Below, piece by piece: positions 36,140 to 48,902 of a stretch of DNA of 64,000 bases. Position 1 is the stretch's first letter; each line of letters begins with the position of its first letter. Origin of the DNA: Girardinichthys multiradiatus (lineage: Eukaryota; Chordata; Actinopteri; Cyprinodontiformes; Goodeidae); the NCBI RefSeq assembly GCF_021462225.1, contig NC_061806.1:25502144-25566143 (forward strand), written 5' to 3'. The notes under the pieces were generated by a model, which searched no databases, was not told where the DNA came from, and was given only the letters and a program-made list of their open reading frames with translations. A program made the position numbers and the translations under genes.

Positions 36140-37215
36140 CAGATCCTTGTAAAGGTATTTACACCCTTTTGACTTTTTGATGTTACAACCACAAACTTCA
36201 TTATATTTCAATAGGATTTCACTTGATGGACCAACACAAAGTGGTGTGAAGTGGAGGACATACCAGCCGGCTTTGGAAATCACTTAATTAGTAAACCGAG
36301 TGATTTAATCTGAGTATAAATTGAGCTGTTCTGTGAAGGCCTCAGAGGATTGTCAGACATTGGTGAACAAAACAGCATCAAGAAACAAAGCAGACAGGGC
36401 AAGGAGAAAGTTGTGGAGAAGTTTTAAAGCAGAGTTAAATTATAAAACAATGTGTTAAGAGGGCATTAACCAGAGAAGTAGCCAAGAGACATTTTTAATT
36501 CTGGAGGAGATGCAGAGATCCACAGCTCAGGTAGCAGAATACTAATAATTCTCACCACAAATCTAGCCTTTATTTTATAATTGAAAGAGCCAAAAAGAAA
36601 TTCCCTCAGCAGTTCTCCACAAGCCATGAAGAGGGCACAGCCAACATATGGAAGAAGGTGCTCTGCTAAGATGAGACTGAAAATGAACTTATTGGCCTAC
36701 ATACCCAAAGTAGGCCATGCAAATGATAGCAAACTAGCACTGCACATCGCACTGAGCACACCATCTGAGTGAAACATGGTGGTGGCAGCATCATGCTGTG
36801 GGGATCCTTTTTTACAACAGGGACAGGTTGATGAAACATGAACGGAGCTAAATACATGACAAACCTGGAAGAAGCCTGTAAAAAATAAATAAATAAAGCT
36901 AAAGAATTGATACTGAGACAGAGGTTCACAGAGCTACAATAAAATGGTCGAGTTCAAAGCATATTGATGTGTTCGAATGGCCCAGTCAAAGTCCAGAACT
37001 TGATTTAGTTGAGAACCTAAGCCAAGGCTTTAAAGTTGCTGTTTACTGTAACACTTCATCCAATCTCACTAAGCTATTGAGGTATTTTGCTTAAAAGAAT
37101 GGGTCAAAATTTCATTCTGTAGATTTAGAAAGCCAGTAGAGACGAACCAAGAAACACATACAGCTGTACTTGTGGCTAAAAGGGGCTCTACAAAGTATTG
37201 ACTTGGGGGCCATAA
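36140..37215 (+). mobile_element. Decayed Tc1-like transposon of another family
   Basis: The left end after TA reads CAGATCCTTGTAAAGGTATT, followed by 'gatgttacaaccacaaactt', a terminal repeat type common to teleost Tc1 elements. About 36775-36810 reads VKHGGGSIMLWGS, and about 36975-37020 reads EWPSQSPELDLVENL, the two hallmark regions of the Tc1 catalytic core. Many stops and frameshifts separate them. The right end is probably near 'ctctacaaagtattgacttg' at about 37186-37205. Confidence 0.8.
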
Positions 37216-38482
37216 TTCGAATGCATGCCACAGTTGTTTAGATTTTTATCCGTAATGTATAATGTGTGCTTGTAATATGACTGTGAAAAAAGTTCAAGCA
37301 GTATAAATACTGCAAGTTACTATATGTTACAGTCATCAGACTGCTGGAGGACATTCGGGAGTCCTGTTTCTGTTTCTTTAATCTTGGTCAATATTACTCT
37401 AATTTAAGTGTCACTTCAGACATGTGTCCAAAATCCAGATTTAGTGCATGTTTAGTGGCAGCATGCATTTTGATGTGTAGTGAGCAGTGCAGTCAGCCTG
37501 GGTACCTGTCGACCAGCTGGAAGTGAATTTGGAAAGCTTGAAATAACAGCATGTGGTTTTTCTGGGGGTGGGGGGGCTGGAAACATGCTGATGATCGGTT
37601 GAGAGGCTGCTGCACAAAAACATGGTCTAAGAAATCTTACCATCAGTTAATGAGTGAGATAACGTGATAGTGTGTGGATTTCTCTATTTCTTAGGATCGC
37701 AAGACCTGCTGTACCTCATTGCTTTGATCTTTTCACCCCTTCCTCGTCTCTGCTGGATGTCTGCTTCCACTCCCTCCGACACACAAACAAAATTAATCTC
37801 CTTGTGAACGTGCACACATTCCTGCCATTAAATGCACCCCTCTTCCCTTTAAACAACTCTTAAACCTGCGACGCCCTCCACTCCTCCACAGCACCACTGA
37901 CTGTTCTGGCAAGTATCGAGCAGTCTAGGCAGCTCTTTGTAACTTGTCCCAGATGTGTGGCCAGGCCTCCGTGTGCTGCAGCAACTGTTCAGTTTGTGCA
38001 CATCACACCTGACCCTGTTTTCTGTTTTTTTAATCTAGCCAAAGCATGCTTGCTAAACAGATTTAGCCTAAGCAATCAAAGCTATTTTAGATTTCCTCTC
38101 CAGCTATGTGAGTTGAACAGGTTACATACTCAGAAGGAAATGCTGGTATGTTTCTGCACCAATGTAAATTTTATTGGAAATTAGAGATAAATCTATCATG
38201 GTTTTGTGGCCAATTTCATTTTGCAGATTTATTTATTTTTTTCCTGTATAGATCTCATCTGCCAATACCAATTACTAGCCAGTTACAATTTACCATGAAG
38301 AACTAGATTAGGAGGAGAGATCTGATCCACATTGAAAAAATACTTGTTTTCAAGCCTTTCTGTCATTAGTATTCCTTAATTGAATCTGGTGCAGAGGCAG
38401 CATCACACAGCTGGGTGAGAGGGCAGTCACTTAAAAACAGAGATTTCATAATATAAAAAAAAAAAAACTAATTACAGACTTT
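37216..38482. other. PAR6 intron 2, nothing recognised
   Basis: No gene or repeat family recognised. A G-run (about 37564-37577) and short frames only. Confidence 0.45.
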
Positions 38483-38934
38483 TAGGGGTGGGCAATATGG
38501 ACTTAAAATGTGATCGCAATATTTTGTGCTACTATTGTGATAATGATTAAAGTGATGAGAAAAAAACATTTATTGCTTCTTTTCATGTCACATCAATCAT
38601 AGCACCACAAATACTGCTCTTGAAAGATATACCCATTTTGACCCGGCTTCTTCAGGACACCAGTTACATAAAGAAGTGTGATTTTCATTCCTAAACGGCA
38701 CACAATAACTGCCTTTTAATCATATTTTCAGATTGATTGATAATTGTTGTTGCTCTCATGCATGGAATAAACAGTAGAGATAATAGTAACTATCCCAGCA
38801 ATACAGCCAGTTTTTGGAGTTTACATTAGAGTTTATCATTAATCATTGCTTGTAATTTGTCACCATAAGTCAAAATTCTTATCATATCTTTTACCATAAA
38901 CAATACGATAAATGCTTACCCCTACTTGCATTGT
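38483..38934. mobile_element. hAT-like MITE
   Basis: About 450 bp starting TAGGGGTGGGCAATATGG and ending CGATAAATGCTTACCCCTA, so the ends are imperfect inverted repeats (AGGGGTGGGCA against AGGGGTAAGCA). The interior is non-coding and AT-rich. A target duplication is not clear. Confidence 0.6.
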
Positions 38935-41040
38935 TAAATGAGAAAAACAAAACGTAGACCCATGAGCATGAGGTGATATTTCCAAATATTCTTCCTTTGT
39001 TTCAGTGCCTTCATTTTCATGCTTGAAGTGTTTTTTGCAGAAGTTCAGTTTGACCAACGCATACAGTTCCAGTTAAAGTCAAATTAGTTTAAATAAGTCC
39101 AAATATTTACATTTGTGATGGTAGGTCAGAAAAGGGACTTTTCCTTAGTGTGCTTCCCATTAAAAAAATATCTAATGGTTATTGTTGCCTGAGATGCCAC
39201 TACTTTGCAGCTGCTCCTGAATTGTGAGCCTTGGAGATTTTTTATAAATTTTGGTTACCACCTCCTTGACTTTGCAAGGGGCAAGAACATAAGTAACAAA
39301 CTGGTAACTTTATCACCTCATATTTATACCAATTAAGCTGTTATTTTTTCATTTGGTATTTTTTTTTCCCCAATTAAATGTTTCCAAGAAATTTGTTTTT
39401 TACGTGAGGATAATCTCCTGCATTTACAGATTTATTTGTTTTTAAGGCTTTTTACAAATCGTTACCAGAAGTGCTAAGAATTATGGAGCGTGCTGTATTT
39501 TTTCTTCTCTGTTCAGCATAACAACAACAGATGTGTGAAATGACAGAAACCTATGGTTTCTAAGTTTCAGCTTCAACATTTGCACAACTGTCTTTTATGT
39601 TCTGGTATGTTTATCGAGCTCCTCCAAATTTCCACCCAGGCCCTGCCTTAACCTCCCCTGCAAGAATGTGAAATATGTTTGCGAATTTGAAAAAACACAA
39701 AAAAAAGTTCTTCATTCTGTTTGGATTCTTTTTTCCATGTTAGTGTTAGCTGAAAGTCTTGGCAATTGTTGATGTCCTAAAAATTAGGAAGGAGACATCT
39801 AGTCCTTCTCAATTTGTGTATTTCAGAGTGTTTAATGAAACTACCGCAGTTTATTTGCGAAAATCTGCTATTTCTGATGCAATATTATCTACAGTGTGCT
39901 GTGCAAAGTGCTCTGCATTTTTTAAACCTTTTTTATACAAGCAAGACAAATATGTGCAATAAAAAGGGGAAATGTTCTGCTTAGAGTTCACTTAGTGAAC
40001 TGCATTGTGTTGGACTCATCTCCTTTTGTCCGGCAAGGATGTGCCTTGTCATGTGAGGTTTTATCCTTTTGTACTTTATTGGCTTGAGAGTGGGGGGAAC
40101 TTCCAGCTGCGTGTGTGCGTTTCTCACTGTGGGGCCCACAAATAAAGCTCACTGTCACAGCATCCAGTGACCTAATGCTAAAGGCAGCGGCGTCCTGCAC
40201 TATTCGTTCTGGTCTTCGTCTCAGACTGTGGCCTCTGCTGTCAGTGAGCGCACTGTCAGGCCTGGTTGAAGACGGTGTTGGGGGCTTGTGGAGGGTTGAC
40301 GGGGTGCAGGAATGTCGCTCGCATGCAATGATGGACTGTAGCGGAGTGTGCTTTGGGCACAGCTGCAGGCTACAGAGTATATGATTGGTCTTTATACTGC
40401 TGGGAACTGAGGAAATTACTTCAGCACTGTCCTATGACATCTTTTTCCAAACAATGAAACATAGGTTGGAAAATACTGTGATGTGTTGACACCATCAAGG
40501 TGTCAACACATTCTTAATAACGGTTTCTTGGTCTAGAGTAGATATCAGAGTTCTTCCTCTGCAATTATCGGCAGGACAGCATAATTCTAAAAACAAAGAC
40601 CTTCATACTTGAAGAAACTCAACCCCATCGAGCTACAGAAACAAGTTGTGAAAACTGCAACCTGATATTATTCCTCCCTAGCAGCACATATTTTGTTAAA
40701 GGAAGCAGGTTTGGGTGTTTTTGCAAGAGTTGAATAAACGTTTTCCTAATAATAAATTTAGCTCTTCCCATGCATTTAAAGCTGGGAAGCTACGTAAAGC
40801 ATTCTGAAAGGAATGACTGTGTGTTTTTCAAAGATTCTCTGTGGGGCTTTCTTATCTCTAGGTCATATCACAAAGTAAAAATATCATCACAAAGGCTAAG
40901 AACTAAAGCTTTGTGCAGAGTGTTGACAAGACATGGATTGGTTTCAAGGTAAACAATATTTTTAAAATGAATTTCAAAACTCCAATATTTTTGCACAACT
41001 CTGTTCCTGCAGGTTAAAATCCTTTTTAAAGTATTTCTAT
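38935..41040. other. PAR6 intron 2, mostly nothing recognised
   Basis: A GC-richer patch at about 40100-40380 has no recognised gene. A perfect 13-bp hairpin lies at 40481-40511 and is listed separately. Confidence 0.45.
40481..40511. repeat. Perfect 13-bp inverted repeat
   Basis: ATGTGTTGACACC at 40481-40493 and its exact reverse complement at 40499-40511, with a 5-base ATCAA loop. It is not at the border of any element I recognise, and function is unknown. Confidence 0.85.
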
Positions 41041-41330
41041 TAGGGATGCACTGATATGAAAATCTGGGCCGATACCCGATATTTACGATGTTAAATACAT
41101 TTCTCTACCCTGCCTCTCTACTTCAAACACTTCACAATCCTACCCTACATCTCTATCTCTGTTACATGCCCATCCCCCTCCCTCCCCGAAACACATAAAC
41201 AAATGGCAACAAGATGCAAACCAACATCGGTTGTTAATATCGGCCCAGTTTTACTTATGGAACCGATATGTAAAGAAATGACTAACATCAACCTATACCG
41301 ATGTTAATGCAGATATATTGTGCATCCCTA
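41041..41330. mobile_element. hAT-like MITE
   Basis: 290 bp with 10-bp perfect inverted ends (TAGGGATGCA at 41041 and TGCATCCCTA at 41321-41330). The sub-terminal 'ccgatacccgatatt' and 'tataccgatgttaa' motifs mirror each other. The flanking 8-mers ATTTCTAT and CTTTGTAT match at 6 of 8 positions, consistent with a decayed 8-bp hAT target duplication. Confidence 0.75.
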
Positions 41331-41588
41331 CTTTGTATTGTCATGCTCCACATGTGTAGAGAAAAGTGCCTGCCTCCTGGGCTATCAGTCTGCTGTATGA
41401 AACGTACCTATGTAAAAGAGATTAAATAAATCGGCTACCAGCAGATTGCTATAAACAGGCACTTGGTTGACAAATAAACAGCTTACTGACTTGCTACCGG
41501 GGCAGATAATGTGACAACTTGTTTAATTTCAGTATTCCTTTACAAAGAGCAAAACAACAGAGAAAACATAATATTTGGCACAATTATA
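41331..41588. other. PAR6 intron 2, nothing recognised
   Basis: Short interval between a MITE and Tc1 copy E, without recognised features. Confidence 0.5.
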
Positions 41589-43197
41589 CAGGTCCTTCTC
41601 AAAAAATTAGCATATTGTGATAAAGTTCATTATTTTCTATAATGTAATGATGAAAATTTAATATTCATATATTTTAGATTCATTGCACACTAACTGAAAT
41701 ATTTCAGGTCTTTTATTGTCTTAATACGGATGATTTTGGCATACAGCTCATGAAAACCCAAAATTCCTATCTCACAAAATTGGCATATTTCATCCGACCA
41801 ATAAAAGAAAAGTGTTTTTAATACAAAAAACGTCAACCTTCAAATAATCATGTACAGTTATGCACTCAATACTTGGTCGGGAATCCTTTTGCAGAAATGA
41901 CTGCTTCAATGCGGCGTGGCATGGAGGCAATCAGCCTGTGGCACTGCTGAGGTCTTATGGAGGCCCAGGATGCTTCGATAGCGGCCTTTAGCTCATCCAG
42001 AGTGTTGGGTCTTGAGTCTCTCAACGTTCTCTTCACAATATCCCACAGATTCTCTATGGGGTTCAGGTCAGGAGAGTTGGCAGGCCAATTGAGCACAGTG
42101 ATACCATGGTCAGTAAACCATTTACCAGTGGTTTTGGCACTGTGAGCAGGTGCCAGGTCTTGCTGAAAAATGAAATCTTCATCTCCATAAAGCTTTTCAG
42201 CAGATGGAAGCATGAAGTGCTCCAAAATCTCCTGATAGCTAGCTGCATTGACCCTGCCCTTGATAAAACACAGTGGACCAACACCAGCAGCTGACACGGC
42301 ACCCCAGACCATCACTGACTGTGGGTACTTGACACTGGACTTCTGGCATTTTGGCATTTCCTTCTCCCCAGTCTTCCTCCAGACTCTGGCACCTTGATTT
42401 CCGAATGACATGCAGAATTTGCTTTCATCTGAAAAAGTACTTTGGACCACTGAGCAACAGTCCAGTGCTGCTTCTCTGTAGCCCAGGTCAGGCGCTTCTG
42501 CCGCTGTTTCTGGTTCAAAAGTGGCTTGACCTGGGGAATGCGGCACCTGTAGCCCATTTCCTGCACACGCCTGTGCACGGTGGTTCTGGATGTTTCTACT
42601 CCAGACTCAGTCCACTGCTTCCGCAGGTCCCCCAAGGTCTGGAATCGGCCCTTCTCCACAATCTTCCTCAGGGTCCGGTCACCTCTTCTCGTTGTGCAGC
42701 GTTTTCTGCCACACTTTTTCCTTCCCACAGACTTCCCACTGAGGTGCCTTGATACAGCACTCTGGGAACAGCCTATTCGTTCAGAAATTTCTTTCTGTGT
42801 CTTACCCTCTTGCTTGAGGGTGTCAATAGTGGCCTTCTGGACAGCAGTCAGGTTGGCAGTCTTACCCATGATTGGGGTTTTGAGTGATGAACCAGGCTGG
42901 GAGTTTTAAAGGCCTCAGGAATCTTTTGCAAGTGTTTAGAGTTAACTCGTTGATTCAGATGATTAGGTTCATAGCTCGTTTAGAGACCCTTTTAATGATA
43001 TGCTAATTTTGTGAGATAGGAATTTTGGGTTTTCATGAGCTGTATGCCAAAATCATCCGTATTAAGACAATAAAAGACCTGAAATATTTCAGTTAGTGTG
43101 CAATGAATCTAAAATATATGAATGTTAAATTTTCATCATGACATTATGGAAAATAATGAACTTTATCACAATATGCTAATTTTTTGAGAAGGACCTG
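41589..43197 (-). mobile_element. Tc1-like transposon, copy E
   Basis: A 1609-bp copy of the young family with TA at 41587-41588 and 43198-43199 and both inverted repeats. Its outermost repeats read CTCAAAAAATTAGC rather than CTCAAAATATTAGC on both sides, and the left end of copy F has the same variant. Confidence 0.95.
41866..42869 (-). pseudogene. Tc1/mariner transposase (copy E), 1-bp frameshift at the first catalytic Asp
   Basis: A single base is missing from the A-run (minus-strand T-run) near 42431-42436. The N-terminal frame 42869 to about 42436 encodes residues 1-146 ending KVLF and then goes out of frame. The remainder, from the first catalytic Asp (SDESKF) to FPTKY, is intact in the next frame (about 42432-41866) and keeps all three catalytic residues. 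Homopolymer slippage is the obvious cause. A residue before the second Asp differs from the other copies (FQQDLAP instead of FQHDLAP). Confidence 0.95.
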
Positions 43198-43200
43198 TAG

Positions 43201-43259
43201 CAGGTTTACTTGGAGACAATAACCACTTTGAGCATGTGATTACTCTGCATTTCTGTTTT
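43201..43259. repeat. 59-bp unit also found at 45238
   Basis: The block beginning CAGGTTTACTTGGAGACAAT and ending 'gcatttctgtttt' is identical to 45238-45296. It begins only a few bases from the right end of Tc1 copy E. Sequence beyond each block is not similar. Confidence 0.9.
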
Positions 43260-45060
43260 TTTTTTTTTCTGTAAATAATAATAATAATAAAAAAATATTA
43301 AAGATCTGATCACAGGTCAGAGATTTTGTGGCCAACATTCAATTACAGATTTTGCACAGCTCTGACCGTCAGATATATATTATTGGCTAAACTAATTTCT
43401 GTTTAAGAAGTATAATTGAAAACAACGTGCTTTTTTTGTGCTTGTGGGCTACATTGAAAATTGGACTGTTTGAGCAGTAAAAATTGAGATTTGTTTTAGT
43501 TATTTATTCATGTCTATTAATTTTTATCAAGAAGTTGGATAGCTGATGTTCCCTCAGCAACATCTTCCACCTTCATGGAGGCTATTTTTAGCAAGACCTG
43601 GTAAGCGTTGCTTTTGCCTAGTTTACTGATGGGGAATAGCATCAGACTTTTAACTCTTGACCAAACAATCGAGTCCAGTCAAGCTTGAACATGCCTGATT
43701 CTTGTCATCGTCAATGTGTTGGCTCACCTTTCCACGGTACTTTTTAAAGTGCTGTTTTAGTTGACTAACATCTTACACTAATCCCACAAACCCATTAATT
43801 GGAGGCTTTCTATCAATGAAATTGTAGATTATAGACTGTTGTATATATTATAGGTTTATTGTTATCAATGATAAATATTGCTGCTGCATATGTCCCTTTT
43901 AATGGCCATACAGTATAAATTTCTGTGATTTATCATACTGACAAATGTGTTTGTGTACTTGCATAGTACATTAATACTTCTTACTCCACTGTTTAAATGA
44001 AACATTGACAAATTGCTGTTGTTCCTGCAGGCAGTTTGGTTTTCTCCTGTCTTTGTTAGCACAGGAACAAGTATACTGAGCTTAGTGTGCAAGGTTTCAC
44101 AAAGCCCTGTGTGAAATATCACACCAGACCACTTTAAACATCCTTAGTCTAAAGTTCTGAGTGGTGATTATGAGATTTCTGTCGGTCTTTCCTGGGTGCT
44201 ACATAAACTGTGGAGCTTGTGCTTGTCTGTAATGGTCTATATCTAACACTAATACGTCATCCATTTGCTTTTATTACACCAGCAACACATAAATACATAC
44301 CAATGTTGTAGAAAGGATCTGAAGCACTGGCTCAGTTGTGGTTGGTTTCTTTTACTGTGTTCTCAGTTGCAGTGACTTAGCAATAAATGTAAGAAGACCT
44401 GCCAGGAACAAGCATGTTGCAGCACCCTAATGGTTGATCATAAAACTCTTAGATTCTCTGTTTTTATTGGGGATTCTGGAAAAGTTGCAGAGCTTTAAAA
44501 CACCTTGTTTTCTCAGCTTTGCTTAACTAGAGGTGGACCTCAGTGGAACAAAGTCTAACTTTCCTCTTTTTCCTTGGTTTTGAGCACTAAGAACAGCATG
44601 GGGCTTTTATGAGGACCTGAAAACGTGACTGAATTCAGTTTACTAATAGATTCTTGTTGAGCTGGTTCTGGACACCATGAAACTACAGGATTTGGGTCTT
44701 TATCATTGAAAACCTATGAAACAGTTTAAGCAAAAGTCAGTGATGGATCATATTACACTTGTGGAGACAGAGAGGTGTAAAATAACCAGGCATTGGAGGT
44801 CAGAGCAGTTTAATCCTATCTTGAGGAGTACTGCAGATCTTCAAGCTGTTCAGTGACATCTCCAGCTACATTCCTTCAGTGTCACAGTGTACTGACAAAC
44901 AGGCAGCCACACGAGTTAGAAGTCAACCAGGAGTAGTCTTTTCACCTCTGACCCTTCCCCTGACCCCAATGGGTTGGTTTAAGACGCTGTTTTCTGGTGT
45001 CAGAAGGTCTAAACTCCAGTTTTTCTTATAAACTTCCCCCTTATGGTTTTTCCGTAGGAC
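43260..45060. other. PAR6 intron 2, nothing recognised
   Basis: AT-rich intronic DNA with a short (AAT)n tract at about 43276-43291. No gene recognised. Confidence 0.45.
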
Positions 45061-45067
45061 TCTGGAT

Positions 45068-45449
45068 GTAGAAGGATTTTGTACAGTATGACAACAATAA
45101 TCTCATTCTGTTATGCATGAGTCTGGATGAGAGCTTTTATATAACTATACACCATTTTTGGAGATTTGTTTTTTTATAGTTCAGTTTCCTGAACGCAACC
45201 AGCTGTTTGTGTTTCTCACCCGGGATATCCTCTAAATCAGGTTTACTTGGAGACAATAACCACTTTGAGCATGTGATTACTCTGCATTTCTGTTTTGTTT
45301 TTGTTTTTTTCTTGTATTACTATGTTCATCTGTAGAAGGATTTTGCACAGTATGACAACAATAATCTCATTCTATTATGCATGAGTCTGGATCAGAGCTT
45401 TTATATTACTATACACCATTTTTGGAGATTTGTTTTTTTATAATTCAGT
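45068..45449. repeat. Local tandem duplication, two about 115-bp arms
   Basis: The segment 45068-45180 ('tagaaggattttgtacagta' to 'tttttatagttcagttt') recurs at 45336-45449 with only a few substitutions. The second 59-bp unit (45238-45296) lies between the arms. The pattern is a tandem duplication with a spacing of about 268 bp. It shows no open frame and belongs to no family I recognise. Confidence 0.85.
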
Positions 45450-45954
45450 TTAAATCTGTGGCTTCCATATTTATCTTTTGTTCCTGAAACGCCCCTACTT
45501 TTATCTCAAAAAAGCTGCCCACCCTCCTTCTGCCTCCACCCCTTTGCACCAGATTGAGCATGCTCATATGGACATGGCTAAAGACTAATATTTAGAACTT
45601 ATCAAATCTCCTTTTTAATGAACATTTCCAGTCTTGAAAAGGATCCAGGTCTGGCTAAGCATAGAAACATTTTTTTGTTTTCCAGACTTTTTTGCTTCCA
45701 CAAAAATCTAATAATGCTTAATACATTGACACATGGATGCTTTATCTTTGAGTGAGTTTGCATTCAGTTAGCAAGTCAAAAACTAAAATCTTAAAGTTAA
45801 GGATGACGTCGCAAGTCAAAGTATAGAAAGGTTTAAACAAGCCAAACAAAGAAGCTAACCCTTTTTGCAGATTTTTTTTTTTCAAATTAAATAATGGTAC
45901 AGATGTTCTCAAATTGTGCTTTAAAAATTAAACTGTACTCTACTGGTTACATGG
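45450..45954. other. PAR6 intron 2, nothing recognised
   Basis: Intronic DNA, no recognised features. Confidence 0.45.
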
Positions 45955-46520
45955 TTAAAGTTGCAGTAGGTAATTTTTTGAAAAATAATGTTTTTTTTAA
46001 CATATTTGTTAAAACTGTCATTATGTCCTGACATTAAATATTAGACGGATGACTTGTGAAAAAATCAAGCTCCTCTGGCTTGTCCCAGTGGTCCTACTGC
46101 CTTTGCATTAGTACACCTCTCCCATTCAGAAACAACAAATCAGAGACAGGAGGAATGTCTTAGAAGTGTCAATTACACTCATGTATGTGCCGCTCACACC
46201 CTGTGCAACACGTACTGTCGTTCAAGCCAAATATTGTCGTGGTGCTGCAGCTGTGCTAATGGGGGAGAAACAACCTAAAGTTACAGGAAAACTGCCAATT
46301 TCTCGAGTGGCATCTGCTCAGAAAACAAAGACAGGTCAACAAAAGAAGACTGATGATAAAAATCAAGCTGCACGTTCACGGCAGGCTCCACTGTGGGGTA
46401 GGAGCTGTGGAGGGAGGGCTGTAGCACAGCAGAAAGCAAGGGGAGGGAGCTGTAAGGTGTGCTTGTTCAAATTTTTGGGCTGAGTCCAGGTTTTTTCAGA
46501 ATGCCCTACGGCAGTTTTAA
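45955..46520. mobile_element. Probable MITE with 'ttaaagttgcagtagg' ends
   Basis: Begins TTAAAGTTGCAGTAGGTAAT and ends CCCTACGGCAGTTTTAA, an imperfect inverted match to the start. The interior ('aaatcaagctcctctggct', 'cccagtggtcctactgcc', 'aaccaatcagag'-like) is of a type I know as dispersed in teleosts. The 105-codon frame at 46166-46483 lies within it and looks non-functional. The superfamily is uncertain. Confidence 0.6.
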
Positions 46521-48902
46521 TGGTGGGAGCAAGAACCTCTAACCAGTGTTGTAAAGGGTTACTGTTACGGGAGGCGCTGCTGGACCCAACGACATTGTCG
46601 GCGTCTGCTAGTGTGTGTGCGGAACGTGTAGAAATACTTAGCAAAAGCTAATTTAAACATCCTATTCATCAAAGACTGTACTTCTGAGGTACAGTTGGGC
46701 CTGTAGGTGCATGGCAGAGACCCATTGGTCTTTGATCTGACACTTCAAATCAGCTCAGCTTGATGTTCTTCTGTAGGAGGGAGTTCGTTTTCAGAAGTTA
46801 TAACAATAACTATAGTGTTAATAACTGGAACAAGCTCTTGTGTGTCACCCACATTAAGCAGAACTCAGACCTTGTCAGGGACCTGATAGTCCAAACTTTT
46901 TTTGCCCCCTTCAAAGTGACTGTCATCAGTTTATAATGAGGTTAGTTTTATGTGCAGTCAGAAGCATTTTTTTTACTTTAAAAATCGGCTGTAGGGGTAT
47001 TGTACGTTCACCACAATGACACCTAACTTATGGACTTTGTTTAATGTGGTGGATTTTGTTTCATTCATCTCAGTAAGTTATTGTAACAGTTGGTTCTCAC
47101 TCATATTTGTACACTAATTGTTAACTAGTTGTTCTGGACAAGTTCATTATCTTCATCATCACATTAGTTAATGATTTTTTTTTTTTTTCATAGAAATCAA
47201 ACCATTCACAGAAACTTTCTTGACATTATTGTGATTTTCTTTTTTTTTTTTTTTTTTTTTTCAAAACCTGAATCTCTTTTACACTAAAGCTGACATATCA
47301 GTTACTTCCAGCAGATCATCAGCTGCTTTGTCCACCTTGTGTATTTACAAATAAAGCACATCACCTTCCATCCGTCCATCTGCGCATTTCTTCATGCATC
47401 CATTCGTCCATGTATTTTCCTGTTTATCCATTCATCCATCACTTTGGCCATTATCCTCCCTTCCCTGCTTTCTTCTTTGCTTCCTTGTTTGGCTTTTTTC
47501 AGGTTCCTTATTTAAATCATTATATCTGCCCGAAATTCCGGGTGAATGTTTTTGTATTTTACCTTTAAAAATGGGCCAAAAAGCACTGAGACCTCTGGAA
47601 ATTTGAGTCTTAAAAAGTTATGGAATTGTGACATGAAAAATATGAAGGAATCCTGATTTAGTTGGAACTCAGTGGTAGATGGAGGACAGTGTAATTAAGG
47701 TTATTTTTTCTGGCCAGAATAACTTGCTGTGGTTTTCAAATGATTTGTTACGTGCAGGGGGAAAAAAAATGCTATTTTGTAAGGAGACACTTAACAGCAT
47801 CCAGTTTGCTATGCTGAGTTGTTGTTTGTGGTTATGAATGGTGCTGTTTACTGTTAATGGAGTGGTTGTGAAAGTTTAGCAAATAGAAATTACCGTAATG
47901 CAAAACAGTTTATCTGATTGACTTGGAAGTTGGCTCTTCTTTAGTTTCATGGCAGAGCATGTCAACTCTGAGAGAGATTGCTTGAACCAGTCTGAGAGAA
48001 GAGGTAAACAGGTCACAAACAGAGATTTCCTGCATTTGCTTGTGAGATTTGCCTGCTATTTGCTCTTTTTTTAAATCACCCGGACAGGCGAGTGTGTTGT
48101 TTCAGTTTCGTTTCTTTGTTGACAGAAAATGTAGGTTGAAATAGGCAAACATTGTTACATTGCTGCTAAAAAATATTTACTGACAATATTTATTTATGGA
48201 CCTTCCTAAAATATAGTTCAGCCAGTGTTTCTGGGGCAAAGCCCTAAACACCTGCTTAAAATGCACTAAACATTTTACCCTGTAGTTGTTGCCCTGCTTT
48301 GAGCCACTCCCCATGCCTTTGAATTTGTAGGTTTCATAAAACAAATTACTCCAGCATATTCCTCAAATGGCTTTTTTGCCAAACAGCTGCAAGACGTTAC
48401 CCGCTGAAAGCACCGTTTGAGTTGCAGACGTCAGCTTTCTCACTGATGGATCGTCTGTCCCACAGTGTACCCGGGTGATGTGGCATGCCGTGTGCTGGGT
48501 TTGAGACCGAGGTGAGGGGTGTGGACGCAGGGTGTTGCACTTCAAAATCTGTAATGAGACCCTTGCTGCAACCCTTCCCCAATATGGTTCCCATCAGCAG
48601 AAAACTTGCACTTGTGGCAGAAGTTGATCTGATTGATTCCAGACAAGGCATTCGCTACGGGGCAGGAATTTCTGCCACAACATGCACAGAAAACTAAGAA
48701 TACCACTTGATGTTTTCTTTTTTTTTTTTTTTTGGAGGAGGAGGAAGAATTTATATTAACGCCAGTGTGTTTCTTTATCAGACATGATTTCTTAAGATTT
48801 TGAGAAATGAACAACGCTTATTTTGCTGAGTTGGGAGACCTTGATCTACTTCTTCACTAATATTAGTTGGCAGTCCCAATCCCAATCATGTGCTGTGATT
48901 GG
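46521..48902. other. PAR6 intron 2, simple repeats only
   Basis: Contains T tracts (about 47168-47180, 47239-47262, 48718-48734) and a short CATC-rich patch (about 47365-47455). No gene recognised. The minus-strand frame at 48542-48814 has a Cys-rich stretch (CACCGRNSC...FCHKC) without a known domain. Confidence 0.45.

Noticed and set aside
46166..46483. A 105-codon frame as a novel gene
   Set aside because: It lies inside the MITE-like element 45955-46520, whose sequence is dispersed in teleosts.
48542..48814. Minus-strand Cys-rich frame as a zinc-binding protein
   Set aside because: The CxxC-like spacings do not match a known finger, the frame ends in a poly-Lys stretch from a T tract, and there is no supporting context.
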